NCBI GenBank assembly: GCA_025360125.1
Contig: JANYCU010000052.1
Span: 18,845-82,844, forward strand
Length of the DNA: 64,000 nt
Direction of reading: 5' to 3'
From: Armatimonadota bacterium
GTDB lineage: Bacteria; Armatimonadota; Fimbriimonadia; Fimbriimonadales; Fimbriimonadaceae
Shown here: piece by piece, positions 15,341-23,196 of the stretch
Layout: each line of letters opens with the position of its first letter
Position numbering within the stretch: position 1 is the stretch's first letter
Program-made: the position numbers and the translations under genes
The notes under the pieces: model-generated
What the model saw: only the letters and a program-made list of their open reading frames with translations
What the model was told of the DNA's origin: nothing
The model's database searches: none

Positions 15341-16127
15341 CAACTCGTTCCAGGAATATGATATTTTTAACCAAATTCGACAGTGAAGCAATCACTTATC
15401 TGTTACTCGATTAAATGTCCCTGATCACATGAATCGAGGTCAGCTCTCATCGATCTTTGATATCGATCTGGGATAATAAATAATCGGGGCCGTGATGGGT
15501 TGCCGATTCTGGCAGACTTTTTGGAGGTGAGCTCGGGCGAAACCATCGTAAGCGAGGATCAGTTCCTCGACTGAAAATTTGATTAATTGCATTATATGTA
15601 GAACATTGTCTGCTATTTAGGCGTCTAATAAAGTGTGACCCTGAAAAAACTCCCAAACCAATTTCCAGCTCGACTTGGGCAGCTAAGAGATTTTAGGAAG
15701 CTTTTTTTTCACGGCCGTTCACAGTCCCACTTTTGCAGGAGACCATCGCTCCCTAGCCAAAGTCCAATGAATGGCCCACTTTCTTTCGCCATCGCCCTCT
15801 CCCTCGCCCTCAAAAACTTAGGGTACTTTTTTTCATCACCCCCGCTTTTTGATGCTGACCTAATTTTGAGTTATCTCTTTTTGAAGAGCGATAGGCGAAT
15901 CAATTCCCAATGAATATTCGAAACCGCTTGATGAACCTTGAGAAAGGTCCCCTCAAAAGAGTGCCACAAGGGCACTCTTTTGGAGGGAGGCCTGAGCGTA
16001 ATAGTCTCTTCCTACAGGTTCAAATGGTGACCAACATGCAAAACTCAATTTCGTCAACTGCAGATTCTCGCTCGCACTTTGACCTCGCTAACCGCCGACC
16101 GCGGACTCATGGCAGTAAACTGTTCAG
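15341..16127. other. Long intergenic region with one strong hairpin
   Basis: No convincing gene on either strand. The short frames here have no family signature and unlikely composition. It contains a 17-base stem at 15949-15965 and 15971-15987 (CAAAAGAGTGCC paired with GGCACTCTTTTG, extended by CCC/GGG with two mismatches) around a 5-base loop, 140 bases before the IMPase gene. This could be a leader hairpin, an attenuator or a small RNA. The part near 15350-15610 is AT-rich and probably holds promoters for the RHS gene. Confidence 0.5.
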
Positions 16128-16895
16128 GTGACTTCTCGCCTTCGCTTTGCTCTTGAATCCGTTCGCAAAGCGGGACAATCAACTCTTCAACATTTTCAAT
16201 CCGGAGTGGCGGTTGAATACAAGAGCGATGAATCGCCGGTGACGATTGCGGACAAAAATGCGGAATCCATTCTTCGCGCCGCGATCAATGAGGCATATCC
16301 GGGCGAGGCAATTCTTGGTGAAGAGGAAGGCATGACGGGATCCGGGAATACCCGTTGGATTATTGACCCGATCGATGGAACGAAGTCGTTTATTTGCGGT
16401 GTTCCTCTTTATGCAACATTGCTGAGTTACGAAGTTGATGGCGTCCCGATTTTGGGCGTGTCGTACTTTCCGGCTTTGGATGAGATGGTTTACGCCGAGC
16501 GAGGAAGTGGGTGCTTTACGAATGATCGGCTCGTTCGAGTTACGGAGCGCAAAACGGTGAAGGGCGGATTTCTGGCCAGTGGCGGACCGAACAGCATGGT
16601 GAAGTATGGTCGTTGGAAACCGTTTGAGGCGATGTCGGCGGATGCGGTGGCGACACGAACGTGGAGCGACGCTTACGGACATTGTTTGGTGGCGACTGGC
16701 CGGGTGGATGCGATGATTGATCCTATTGTCAGTCGGTGGGATATCAGCGCGATTCAAGTCATTGTTGAAGAGGCCGGGGGACGATTTACCGATTTTCGAG
16801 GTGAGAACCCGTTTGATAAGGGTGATTTTGGCTTGGAAGCGATTAGTTCGAACGGACACGTTCACGATGAAATTTTAAGGATGTATACCGTTTGA
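16128..16895 (+). CDS. Inositol-monophosphatase-family phosphatase (histidinol-phosphatase-like)
   Basis: 255 residues, GTG start. The metal-dependent phosphatase motifs are all present: GEEEG (about residue 66), WIIDPIDGTKSF (about 83-94) and WDISAIQVIVEEAGG (about 204-218). The family removes phosphate from inositol phosphate, histidinol phosphate or 3'-phosphoadenosine 5'-phosphate. GTKSFICG and the short N terminus look closest to the HisN-type histidinol phosphatase, but no his genes are nearby, so the substrate is left open. It opens a six-gene operon, and its stop overlaps the TTG start of ruvX. Confidence 0.85.
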   Translation: MTSRLRFALESVRKAGQSTLQHFQSGVAVEYKSDESPVTIADKNAESILRAAINEAYPGEAILGEEEGMTGSGNTRWIIDPIDGTKSFICGVPLYATLLSYEVDGVPILGVSYFPALDEMVYAERGSGCFTNDRLVRVTERKTVKGGFLASGGPNSMVKYGRWKPFEAMSADAVATRTWSDAYGHCLVATGRVDAMIDPIVSRWDISAIQVIVEEAGGRFTDFRGENPFDKGDFGLEAISSNGHVHDEILRMYTV

Positions 16896-17293
16896 GAATT
16901 TTAGGAATAGATTTTGGCGGAAAGCGGATTGGCGTCGCGGTGGGAGAAACTGATCACCATGTTGCAACTCCGCGATCCCAAATTGAGGCGACGGGAACGC
17001 TGCGACTGGATGCGGTCAAGATAGTCGAAATCGCGACGAAAGAAGAGGCTACTTTGGTCGTTTTGGGGACTCCGGTGGTGGGGTCTGAGGAAACGAAAAT
17101 GTCGCGCATTTGTCGGATGTTGGGGGCCGAGATCGAAAAGCTTGGGGTTCCGGTGGCATTTGTGGATGAATCGTTGACATCGGTTCAGGCCGAGGCTGCG
17201 CTCAGTAATCGGGAGTGGACGGCGGCAACCGTGAAGAAGCATTTGGATAGCGAGGCAGCTTGCCAGATTTTGGAGAGGTACTTTGGCAATTAA
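16892..17293 (+). CDS. ruvX: Putative pre-16S rRNA nuclease / Holliday junction resolvase-like RuvX
   Basis: 133 residues from a TTG overlapping the previous stop (TTGA). RNase-H-like fold: ILGIDFGGKRIGVAV at the N terminus carries the first catalytic Asp, LVVLGTPV is the second strand with its loop, and FVDESLTSVQAEAAL contains the acidic DE of strand 4. Length is normal for YqgF/RuvX. The family processes the 5' end of 16S rRNA in E. coli. The next gene starts 11 bases inside its end. Confidence 0.93.
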   Translation: MRILGIDFGGKRIGVAVGETDHHVATPRSQIEATGTLRLDAVKIVEIATKEEATLVVLGTPVVGSEETKMSRICRMLGAEIEKLGVPVAFVDESLTSVQAEAALSNREWTAATVKKHLDSEAACQILERYFGN

Positions 17294-18296
17294 GCGGCGA
17301 AAATCGAAGAAAGGAATTGTCCTCCTGAGTTTCATCGCTTTGATTGGCGGCGGCGGACTTTGGTTTAAGACCGAATGCGAGCCAGTGGGCACGGGAGCTC
17401 CACAAACCCTTCTCTTTATGAAACCAAGAGGGATTTCGGCGACTTTGAGGGACCTTCAATCAAGGGGAATGATCAAGAGCGCGTTTGTCGCAAATGTGCT
17501 GAACGTCTTTTCAGGCAGCAAAAAGGTCGTCCAACCTGGGGCGTACCGAATTGGGCCCGCGATGTCGGCATCGGAAATTTTGACTTCGTTGAGGAATCCG
17601 ATCAAGCAGTTGGTCATGATTCCAGAAGGGCGATGGATTGATCGGGTCGCGAAGGTTTTGGAAGACAAAAAAGTCGCGAAGGCGGATCAGTATATCGAGC
17701 TAACCAAACATCCGGAGAAATTTAGCGAGTTTGGGATTCCCTTTTTTAATGAGTCGCTCGAAGGCTTTCTGTATCCCGATACCTACAACTTCGCGCCAGA
17801 TATTGGGGCAGACTACGTGGTTCGTCGTCAGCTAATGAATTTTGAAAAGAAGACTGCAAGCTTAGGGCTGACTAAAGTGAACATTCGTCGTACGTTGATC
17901 ATTGCTTCGTTGGTTGAACTTGAGGCGAGCAATTCGAAAGACCGAAAGATGATTGCGGGGGTTATTGAGAATCGGATTGCGAAAGGAATGAGGCTTCAAA
18001 TTGATCCAACCGTCAACTATGGGATGCAGGAATGGCGTGTTTTGAACTACAAGGACTACACATCGGTAAAGTCGCCGTATAACACGTATTTGGTGAAAGG
18101 GCTGCCGCCAGGGCCAATTTGTTCACCGACAGTAAAGTCAATTGAGGCGGCTTTGCATCCGATCAAGCATGATTTCGTGTACTTCATTGCGATGCCGGGC
18201 GGGGTTACTCGATACACCGCCACTTACCCGGAGCACCTTGCGAACGTTAAATTGCGCGATACTATGAAGGCACAGGCAAAGGCACAACAACAATGA
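17283..18296 (+). CDS. mltG: Endolytic murein transglycosylase MltG
   Basis: 337 residues with a TTG start inside the end of ruvX. A positively charged N terminus (MAIKRRKSKKG) and one membrane anchor (about 11-27) are followed by a LysM-like region and the YceG domain, with EGFLYPDTYNF (about 160), IIASLVELEAS carrying the catalytic Glu, AGVIENRIAKGMRLQIDPTV and YNTYLVKGLPPGPICSP. The family cleaves nascent glycan strands at the inner membrane and sets chain length. Linkage to ruvX is common in bacteria. Confidence 0.95.
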   Translation: MAIKRRKSKKGIVLLSFIALIGGGGLWFKTECEPVGTGAPQTLLFMKPRGISATLRDLQSRGMIKSAFVANVLNVFSGSKKVVQPGAYRIGPAMSASEILTSLRNPIKQLVMIPEGRWIDRVAKVLEDKKVAKADQYIELTKHPEKFSEFGIPFFNESLEGFLYPDTYNFAPDIGADYVVRRQLMNFEKKTASLGLTKVNIRRTLIIASLVELEASNSKDRKMIAGVIENRIAKGMRLQIDPTVNYGMQEWRVLNYKDYTSVKSPYNTYLVKGLPPGPICSPTVKSIEAALHPIKHDFVYFIAMPGGVTRYTATYPEHLANVKLRDTMKAQAKAQQQ

Positions 18297-19384
18297 GGTT
18301 TCGCGAAGGCACTTTTGACCGATCTAAGACGGGGATTCTCCGACCATTTTGCCCTGCGCACGCAGTCGCAAGTTTGCCAGAGATTAACTTGGATGACCTG
18401 AAGGCGGAGAACCTTTCGCTGATCTTATTAGACGTTGACCATACCTTGGTGAAATGGAAGCAAGAGGAATTTTCTCCCGAGGTCCTGGCTTGGGTCAAAA
18501 AAGCCAAGGAAATGGGGTTTGAAATGTGCATTTTGAGCAACACTCGGCACCCGGAGCGGCTTGCTAGACTTGCGGCGGTTTTGGGAATCGAAACATTTCG
18601 TGGCCGGTTTAAACCAAGCACTCACATGTATGAAATGGCACTTGAGAAGTACGGAAAGAAACCGGAAGATGCGGTCATGATCGGTGATCAAATCATGACG
18701 GACGTCTTTGGTGCCAATCGAGCGGGAATCGACGCGATTTGGGTTCAGAAGATGGAGGGCCCGGAGTTTGCAGGAACAAAAATAAATCGGGTGGTGGAAC
18801 GTTTGGTCACCAGTTTGCTTTATCGATCTTTGGTGATTCCACTCGATACGACATCAGACCCCGCACCTAATACTCCATTCTTTGAAAGGACCATCGTTAA
18901 GCAATTCCTGAAGTTCTGTTTTGTAGGTGGCATTTCATTTGTGATCGATTCGGCGGTCAGTTACGTTTTGATGTTTAAGATTCCTCTCGATGGCGACTTA
19001 TTGAGCAATCGAGGTGGACAGTACCTTCTTGACCATTTCCCGAGCCTTTTTAGATTCGCAAATTCTCCGACAGGAGCTTTTTTGCCCGTCGCTACAGTGA
19101 TCGCAGCTTCGATCGCAATGATCAACTCTTACTTTTTGAATCGATCATTTACGTTTAAGATTAAAAGCAATGAAAATAAGGGAAAGCAAGCGTTGCGCCT
19201 TTACATTGTCGGATACATGGGATTGTTCATTAATCTCGTCGTTCGTACTGGACTCTTTACCATCATTCCAGGACATCCGAAACGTAGCTGGGCTATCGCT
19301 ACCGTGCTATCTGCGGTGATTGTTGCAATGTGGAACTTTGTAGGCCAACGATACTTCGCGTTTAGGGTGCATAAGTCAGAATGA
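18293..19384 (+). CDS. YqeG-type HAD phosphatase fused to a GtrA-like membrane domain
   Basis: 363 residues, overlapping mltG and aroE by ATGA on both sides. Residues 1-185 are a YqeG-family HAD phosphatase: motif I LILLDVDHTLVKW (nucleophile and acid Asp), motif II CILSNTRHP, the Lys-containing segment near KPSTHMYEMAL, and motif III VMIGDQIMTDVFGANRAG. Residues 200-360 are a four-helix GtrA-like domain (FLKFCFVGGISFVIDSAVSY and the final WNFVGQRYFAF). GtrA proteins help move lipid-linked sugars across the membrane. YqeG is usually a stand-alone protein next to aroE, as here, and I do not know this fusion as a common form. Confidence 0.88.
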   Translation: MRFREGTFDRSKTGILRPFCPAHAVASLPEINLDDLKAENLSLILLDVDHTLVKWKQEEFSPEVLAWVKKAKEMGFEMCILSNTRHPERLARLAAVLGIETFRGRFKPSTHMYEMALEKYGKKPEDAVMIGDQIMTDVFGANRAGIDAIWVQKMEGPEFAGTKINRVVERLVTSLLYRSLVIPLDTTSDPAPNTPFFERTIVKQFLKFCFVGGISFVIDSAVSYVLMFKIPLDGDLLSNRGGQYLLDHFPSLFRFANSPTGAFLPVATVIAASIAMINSYFLNRSFTFKIKSNENKGKQALRLYIVGYMGLFINLVVRTGLFTIIPGHPKRSWAIATVLSAVIVAMWNFVGQRYFAFRVHKSE

Positions 19385-20187
19385 GCGATTTTTACCCTTG
19401 GCGTAAAGCTCCCGAAGCCGACTTTGCCGTCATTGGTTGCCCGATCTCTCATAGTTTGTCTCCAAAAATGCATGCTGCGGCGTTTGCCGAGCTTGGCCTG
19501 GAGTCGAGTTACGTTGCAATCGAAGTTCAAGTGGGTGAGGTCGCCGAAGGGCTCGATCATCTGCAGAGTCTTGGCTATAGAGGAGTGAATGTGACGGTTC
19601 CACATAAGGAGGATGCTTTTGATTGGTGCCAAGATGCTTCCGATATTGCGGTCAAGCTCTGCGTTTGCAATACAATTGACCTTCGAAGGAATCGAGGGAC
19701 GAATACCGACGTGGTGGGTTTTAGCAGAAGCTTGGAGGGACACCAGTTCACCGGAAAAAAAGCATTGGTACTTGGCGCGGGTGGAAGCGCTCGCTCGATT
19801 ATCTACTCGCTGGAATTGGATGGCTGGGAGGTTACGCTTTGGAATCGGACCGCGAGCCGAGCGGATCGCCTGGTTAAACAGTTCGGTTTTTCTGCATCGG
19901 TTTCTTCGGTGCCTTCGTTGGCCAGCTTTGACCTGATCGTCAATTCTACGTCGGCTAGTCTCGGGGGAAATCGCCTTCCGGTTGATTGGACCGAGGCCAG
20001 CAAGAGCGCTCTGGCATATGATTTGGCCTACGGGGATGGGTTGACGCCGTTTTTGATTGATGCTGATCGATTGGGAGTTGCTGTACAGGATGGGCGTCGG
20101 ATGTTGATGGAACAAGGCGCGGCAGCTTTTGAGTTTTGGTGGGATGAGACGGCCCCTCGAGAAGTGATGATGGCTGCTTTGCTATGA
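19381..20187 (+). CDS. aroE: Shikimate dehydrogenase
   Basis: 268 residues. Substrate domain: IGCPISHSLSPKMHAAAF (Ser residues that bind shikimate), VNVTVPHKEDA with the catalytic Lys, and NTDVVGF with the catalytic Asp. NADP domain: ALVLGAGGSARSIIYSL glycine-rich loop followed by WNRTASRADRL, where the Asn-Arg-Thr favours NADPH. It reduces 3-dehydroshikimate to shikimate in aromatic amino acid synthesis. Overlaps both neighbours by 4 bases. Confidence 0.96.
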   Translation: MSDFYPWRKAPEADFAVIGCPISHSLSPKMHAAAFAELGLESSYVAIEVQVGEVAEGLDHLQSLGYRGVNVTVPHKEDAFDWCQDASDIAVKLCVCNTIDLRRNRGTNTDVVGFSRSLEGHQFTGKKALVLGAGGSARSIIYSLELDGWEVTLWNRTASRADRLVKQFGFSASVSSVPSLASFDLIVNSTSASLGGNRLPVDWTEASKSALAYDLAYGDGLTPFLIDADRLGVAVQDGRRMLMEQGAAAFEFWWDETAPREVMMAALL

Positions 20188-21104
20188 GTGTCTTTCTACC
20201 TACTCGTGAAAATTTGGAGCGCGTGGCTCATGAAATAGCCCAAGGCGAGTTGGCGGTCTTGCCGACTGAGACGGTTTATGGTTTGGCGGCGGATGCTTTA
20301 AACTACGCGGCAGTGGCCAAGATATTTGAATTGAAAGGGCGACCTGCGGACAACCCACTTATCGTCCATGTTTCATCGGTTGAGCAGATCGAGGACTTTG
20401 CTGATTCGGTTCCTGATGTTGTGCGGTCTTTGGCGGCGGCGTTTATGCCGGGACCATTAACGGTCGTGCTACCGAAAAGGTCTTCTGTGCTCGACATTGT
20501 TACGGGCGGGTTGGACACGGTTGCGATTCGAATCCCCGATCATCCGGCGTGTTTGGCAGTGATTGAGCTTAGCGAACGGGCATTGGCGATGCCCAGTGCG
20601 AATCCGTTTATGGGATTGTCCCCAACCAAAATAGATATGCTGGATCGTTCAATTGCTGATAGTGTTTGTTCCATTATTGACGGGGGAGCTTGTACGGTTG
20701 GGATCGAGTCAACGGTATTAGATTTGACGGGTGAACCAACAATCTTGCGGCTAGGCTCGGTTACCCGTGAAGAGATCGAACGTGTTTTGAGCCATAAGAT
20801 CGGTGAAGGCGGAACTGCCCACAAAGCTCCGGGCATGTATCGCCGGCATTATGCTCCGCGAACAAAATGTTTGGCAACTACGGCAATCGATCCAGCTACG
20901 GCGGGTTTGGTTTTTGACGAGCCGACCAACGCAAATCAGATTCGGATGTCCAGTGACCCAAAGGTTTACGCCCAACAGCTTTATGCATCGTTAGCCGACT
21001 TGGATAGCCAAGGGCACGACGAAATATTTGTCGTGCTTCCACCACTGACGGCACCATGGATGGCCATCTGGGATCGCATTAGCAAAGCCACTGCGACTGC
21101 ATGA
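20184..21104 (+). CDS. tsaC: L-threonylcarbamoyladenylate synthase (Sua5/YrdC)
   Basis: 306 residues. The YrdC domain (about 8-190) shows LPTETVYGLAADA, LKGRPADNPLIVHV, PGPLTVVL, AIRIPDHP and the C-terminal GIESTVLDL. After it a Sua5-type C-terminal domain follows the KAPGMYRRHYAP linker, so this is the long Sua5 form rather than the short TsaC. It makes threonylcarbamoyl-AMP for the t6A base of ANN-decoding tRNAs. Last gene of the operon; its stop lies 13 bases from the convergent nagA stop. Confidence 0.95.
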   Translation: MSVFLPTRENLERVAHEIAQGELAVLPTETVYGLAADALNYAAVAKIFELKGRPADNPLIVHVSSVEQIEDFADSVPDVVRSLAAAFMPGPLTVVLPKRSSVLDIVTGGLDTVAIRIPDHPACLAVIELSERALAMPSANPFMGLSPTKIDMLDRSIADSVCSIIDGGACTVGIESTVLDLTGEPTILRLGSVTREEIERVLSHKIGEGGTAHKAPGMYRRHYAPRTKCLATTAIDPATAGLVFDEPTNANQIRMSSDPKVYAQQLYASLADLDSQGHDEIFVVLPPLTAPWMAIWDRISKATATA

Positions 21105-21117
21105 TCCATGCACGTTG

Positions 21118-22170
21118 CTAAATTCTGAAGCTCTTGATAAGCTTGCCTGTTTCTTCCTCGACCAGGTTCCACTTATGGGGGATCCCTTTGATTCGGAGGG
21201 CCTCTCGCGGCGCGTAGCAGCATAGGTCAGCGGCGACATCGACGCCAAAGTCTTCGGTTAGGTTCTCGAAAACGGTTTTCAGGGTGACGGCACTTCCGGC
21301 TAGGTTCCCGCCATTAACGAGGCGAACATCGCCTTCTCCGACGATGCAATCTAAGCCCCACATCTTTAATTCCGTGCCCGGAGCAAGGCCAGAAGCCATA
21401 GTGGAGTCGCTGACCCCAATGACATTGCCATCGGCCAATCGTGCCTGAATGAGAAGCATTGCGGCCTCGGGGCTGACATGGATTCGGTCGTAGATTAGTT
21501 CTGCGTTGAAGGGGGTGAGGGTCATTGCCGCCCCCAGGGCTCCCGCCTCGCGATGATGAAGGCCTCGCATGGCGTTGAACGTGTGGGTGCTATGACGAAG
21601 GCCTGCCTCGTGAGCGAGGGCGGCTTCGTCGTAAGTAGCGTTGGTATGGCCCATGCTGGCAATCACTTTATGTTTGGTCAGTCGCGCGATTAATTCGAGA
21701 GCGCCGGGTAGTTCGGGCGCAAGAGTAACGATTTTTAGTCGGCGATCGCTGAGGATTTCATCCCATTCTGGTCCGGCATCTTCGGGGTCGAGAATGAATT
21801 CTTGCGGCTGGGCGCCGGGAAACTCCTCAGAGATAAATGGCCCCTCGAGGTGAAAGCCGAGAACCATTGAGTTAGAAGGAAGGTTTGATATGGCGTGTTT
21901 GACATCTTCGGCGGACGCGGTGACGGTGGTGGGCAGGAAGCCTTCGTATCCTTCTTCATCAAGTTTTGTACACAGGAAAGCCATTTGCTCTTTGGTAGCT
22001 GACATGAAATCAACTCCGAAAGCTCCGTGAATATGGATATCGATGAAGCCAGGAATGAGGACTCCCTCGGGTTCGCCGCTCTTGATGTCGCTCATCTCGC
22101 CCGTTTCGGTATCAAATCGGATGAGGTCAAGGCCATCTTCGCCTGGGGTCAAAACTACAATTTTGCTCAT
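21118..22170 (-). CDS. nagA: N-acetylglucosamine-6-phosphate deacetylase
   Basis: 350 residues. Amidohydrolase features: PGFIDIHIHGAFGVDFMS near residues 40-57, LGFHLEGPFIS with the metal-binding Glu, SMGHTNATYDEA and STHTFNAMRGLHHREAG with metal His residues, and VSDSTMASGL with the catalytic Asp. It deacetylates GlcNAc-6-P from cell-wall recycling or chitin-type sugars. Overlaps the end of dprA as ATGA and is last in a minus-strand unit; no nagB is in the window. Confidence 0.93.
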   Translation of the reverse strand: MSKIVVLTPGEDGLDLIRFDTETGEMSDIKSGEPEGVLIPGFIDIHIHGAFGVDFMSATKEQMAFLCTKLDEEGYEGFLPTTVTASAEDVKHAISNLPSNSMVLGFHLEGPFISEEFPGAQPQEFILDPEDAGPEWDEILSDRRLKIVTLAPELPGALELIARLTKHKVIASMGHTNATYDEAALAHEAGLRHSTHTFNAMRGLHHREAGALGAAMTLTPFNAELIYDRIHVSPEAAMLLIQARLADGNVIGVSDSTMASGLAPGTELKMWGLDCIVGEGDVRLVNGGNLAGSAVTLKTVFENLTEDFGVDVAADLCCYAPREALRIKGIPHKWNLVEEETGKLIKSFRI

Positions 22171-23186
22171 AATGCCTTTGAAAAGCCTCCGTGTTGGCGG
22201 AGAACGTGCCCTTCGAGCTCAAGGATAGTGAGGTCAGCAAGGACTTCGCTCATATCGAGACCAGTTAGCTCAACAATTTTTTCCACTGAAATCGAACTTG
22301 CGGAGAGCACTTCCAAGATTTTGGCTGATATTCCGTGGAGTGGGGCCAAATCTGGGGCGGAAATTTGTTCGATACCGAGGGATTCGAGGATTTGGAGGGG
22401 ATGGTCGACCATGGTGGCACCATCTCGAATGAGGGCATGCGAGCCTTGAAATCCAAATTGGTCAATTTGACCAGGGACAACGAAGACCTCTCGCCCCATC
22501 TCGGCGGCAAACCCAGCCGTACGAATTGCACCGGACTTTTGAGGAGCTTCGATAACGATGACGGCAATGCTGAGGGCGGCGATAAGGAAGTTGCGCTGGA
22601 TGAATTTGTAGTCAGCTGGCTTTGTGCCTGCTGCGAATTGACTTACAAGACAGCCGTTCTGTTTGATCCGGTTAAAGAGTCCGCCATGGGCGCTGGGATA
22701 TACGTGATCGATTCCACACCCGAGAACTGCAAGGGTTGAACCTCCAACCGCGAGTGCGCCTTCGTGGGCTGCGGCATCAATTCCGACGGCGCCACCGCTT
22801 ACAATAGTAACACCATGTCGAGCGAGATCTTCGGCGAATTTACGGGCGCAAACTCTTCCGTATGAGGTTGCGCTTCGGGTTCCAACGATGGCAACGCATG
22901 GCTTACTAAACGCAGACGGGTTGCCCGAATAGAGAATAGCAGGAGAAATTCCGTCGGAGTGTTGAAGCGCCGAAGGAAAGTCTGGTTCGGCTAGGAAATT
23001 GATGTCGGCAGGAATTTGGACCGTACTCGTCGCAGACTCGACTCGTCGCTTTTCGGCATCGGTCAGGTTTGGAGACGCCAGCAAAAGGTCCTTCCAAATA
23101 GAATTGGGGTCGAGAGATTTTGCAATCTCTCGACCCTTTTGAGCTGATAGTTCAGCGGCTAAGAACGCGTTCCAGTTCTCAATCAA
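22167..23186 (-). CDS. dprA: DNA-processing protein DprA
   Basis: I choose the TTG at 23186 (IENWNAFLAAEL...), 10 bases after the upstream stop, because the residues of the longer frame to 23291 would lie inside the previous gene and match nothing. About 339 residues. An N-terminal SAM-like region, then the Rossmann-like DNA-binding core (VAIVGTRSATSYGRVCARKF, VSGGAVGIDAAAHEGAL, STLAVLGCGIDHVYP, GREVFVVPGQ) and a C-terminal winged helix (SVEKIVELTGLDMSEVLADL). DprA loads RecA on incoming single-stranded DNA, so the cell may be transformable. Confidence 0.92.
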   Translation of the reverse strand: MIENWNAFLAAELSAQKGREIAKSLDPNSIWKDLLLASPNLTDAEKRRVESATSTVQIPADINFLAEPDFPSALQHSDGISPAILYSGNPSAFSKPCVAIVGTRSATSYGRVCARKFAEDLARHGVTIVSGGAVGIDAAAHEGALAVGGSTLAVLGCGIDHVYPSAHGGLFNRIKQNGCLVSQFAAGTKPADYKFIQRNFLIAALSIAVIVIEAPQKSGAIRTAGFAAEMGREVFVVPGQIDQFGFQGSHALIRDGATMVDHPLQILESLGIEQISAPDLAPLHGISAKILEVLSASSISVEKIVELTGLDMSEVLADLTILELEGHVLRQHGGFSKAL

Positions 23187-23196
23187 TCGTGAATCA

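Noticed and set aside
15447..15913. Short frames of 69 and 92 residues in the RHS/IMPase gap
   Set aside because: No ribosome sites and no recognisable sequence pattern; treated as non-coding.
15910..16131. 73-residue plus-strand frame before the IMPase gene
   Set aside because: It runs through the 15949-15987 hairpin and has no family pattern.
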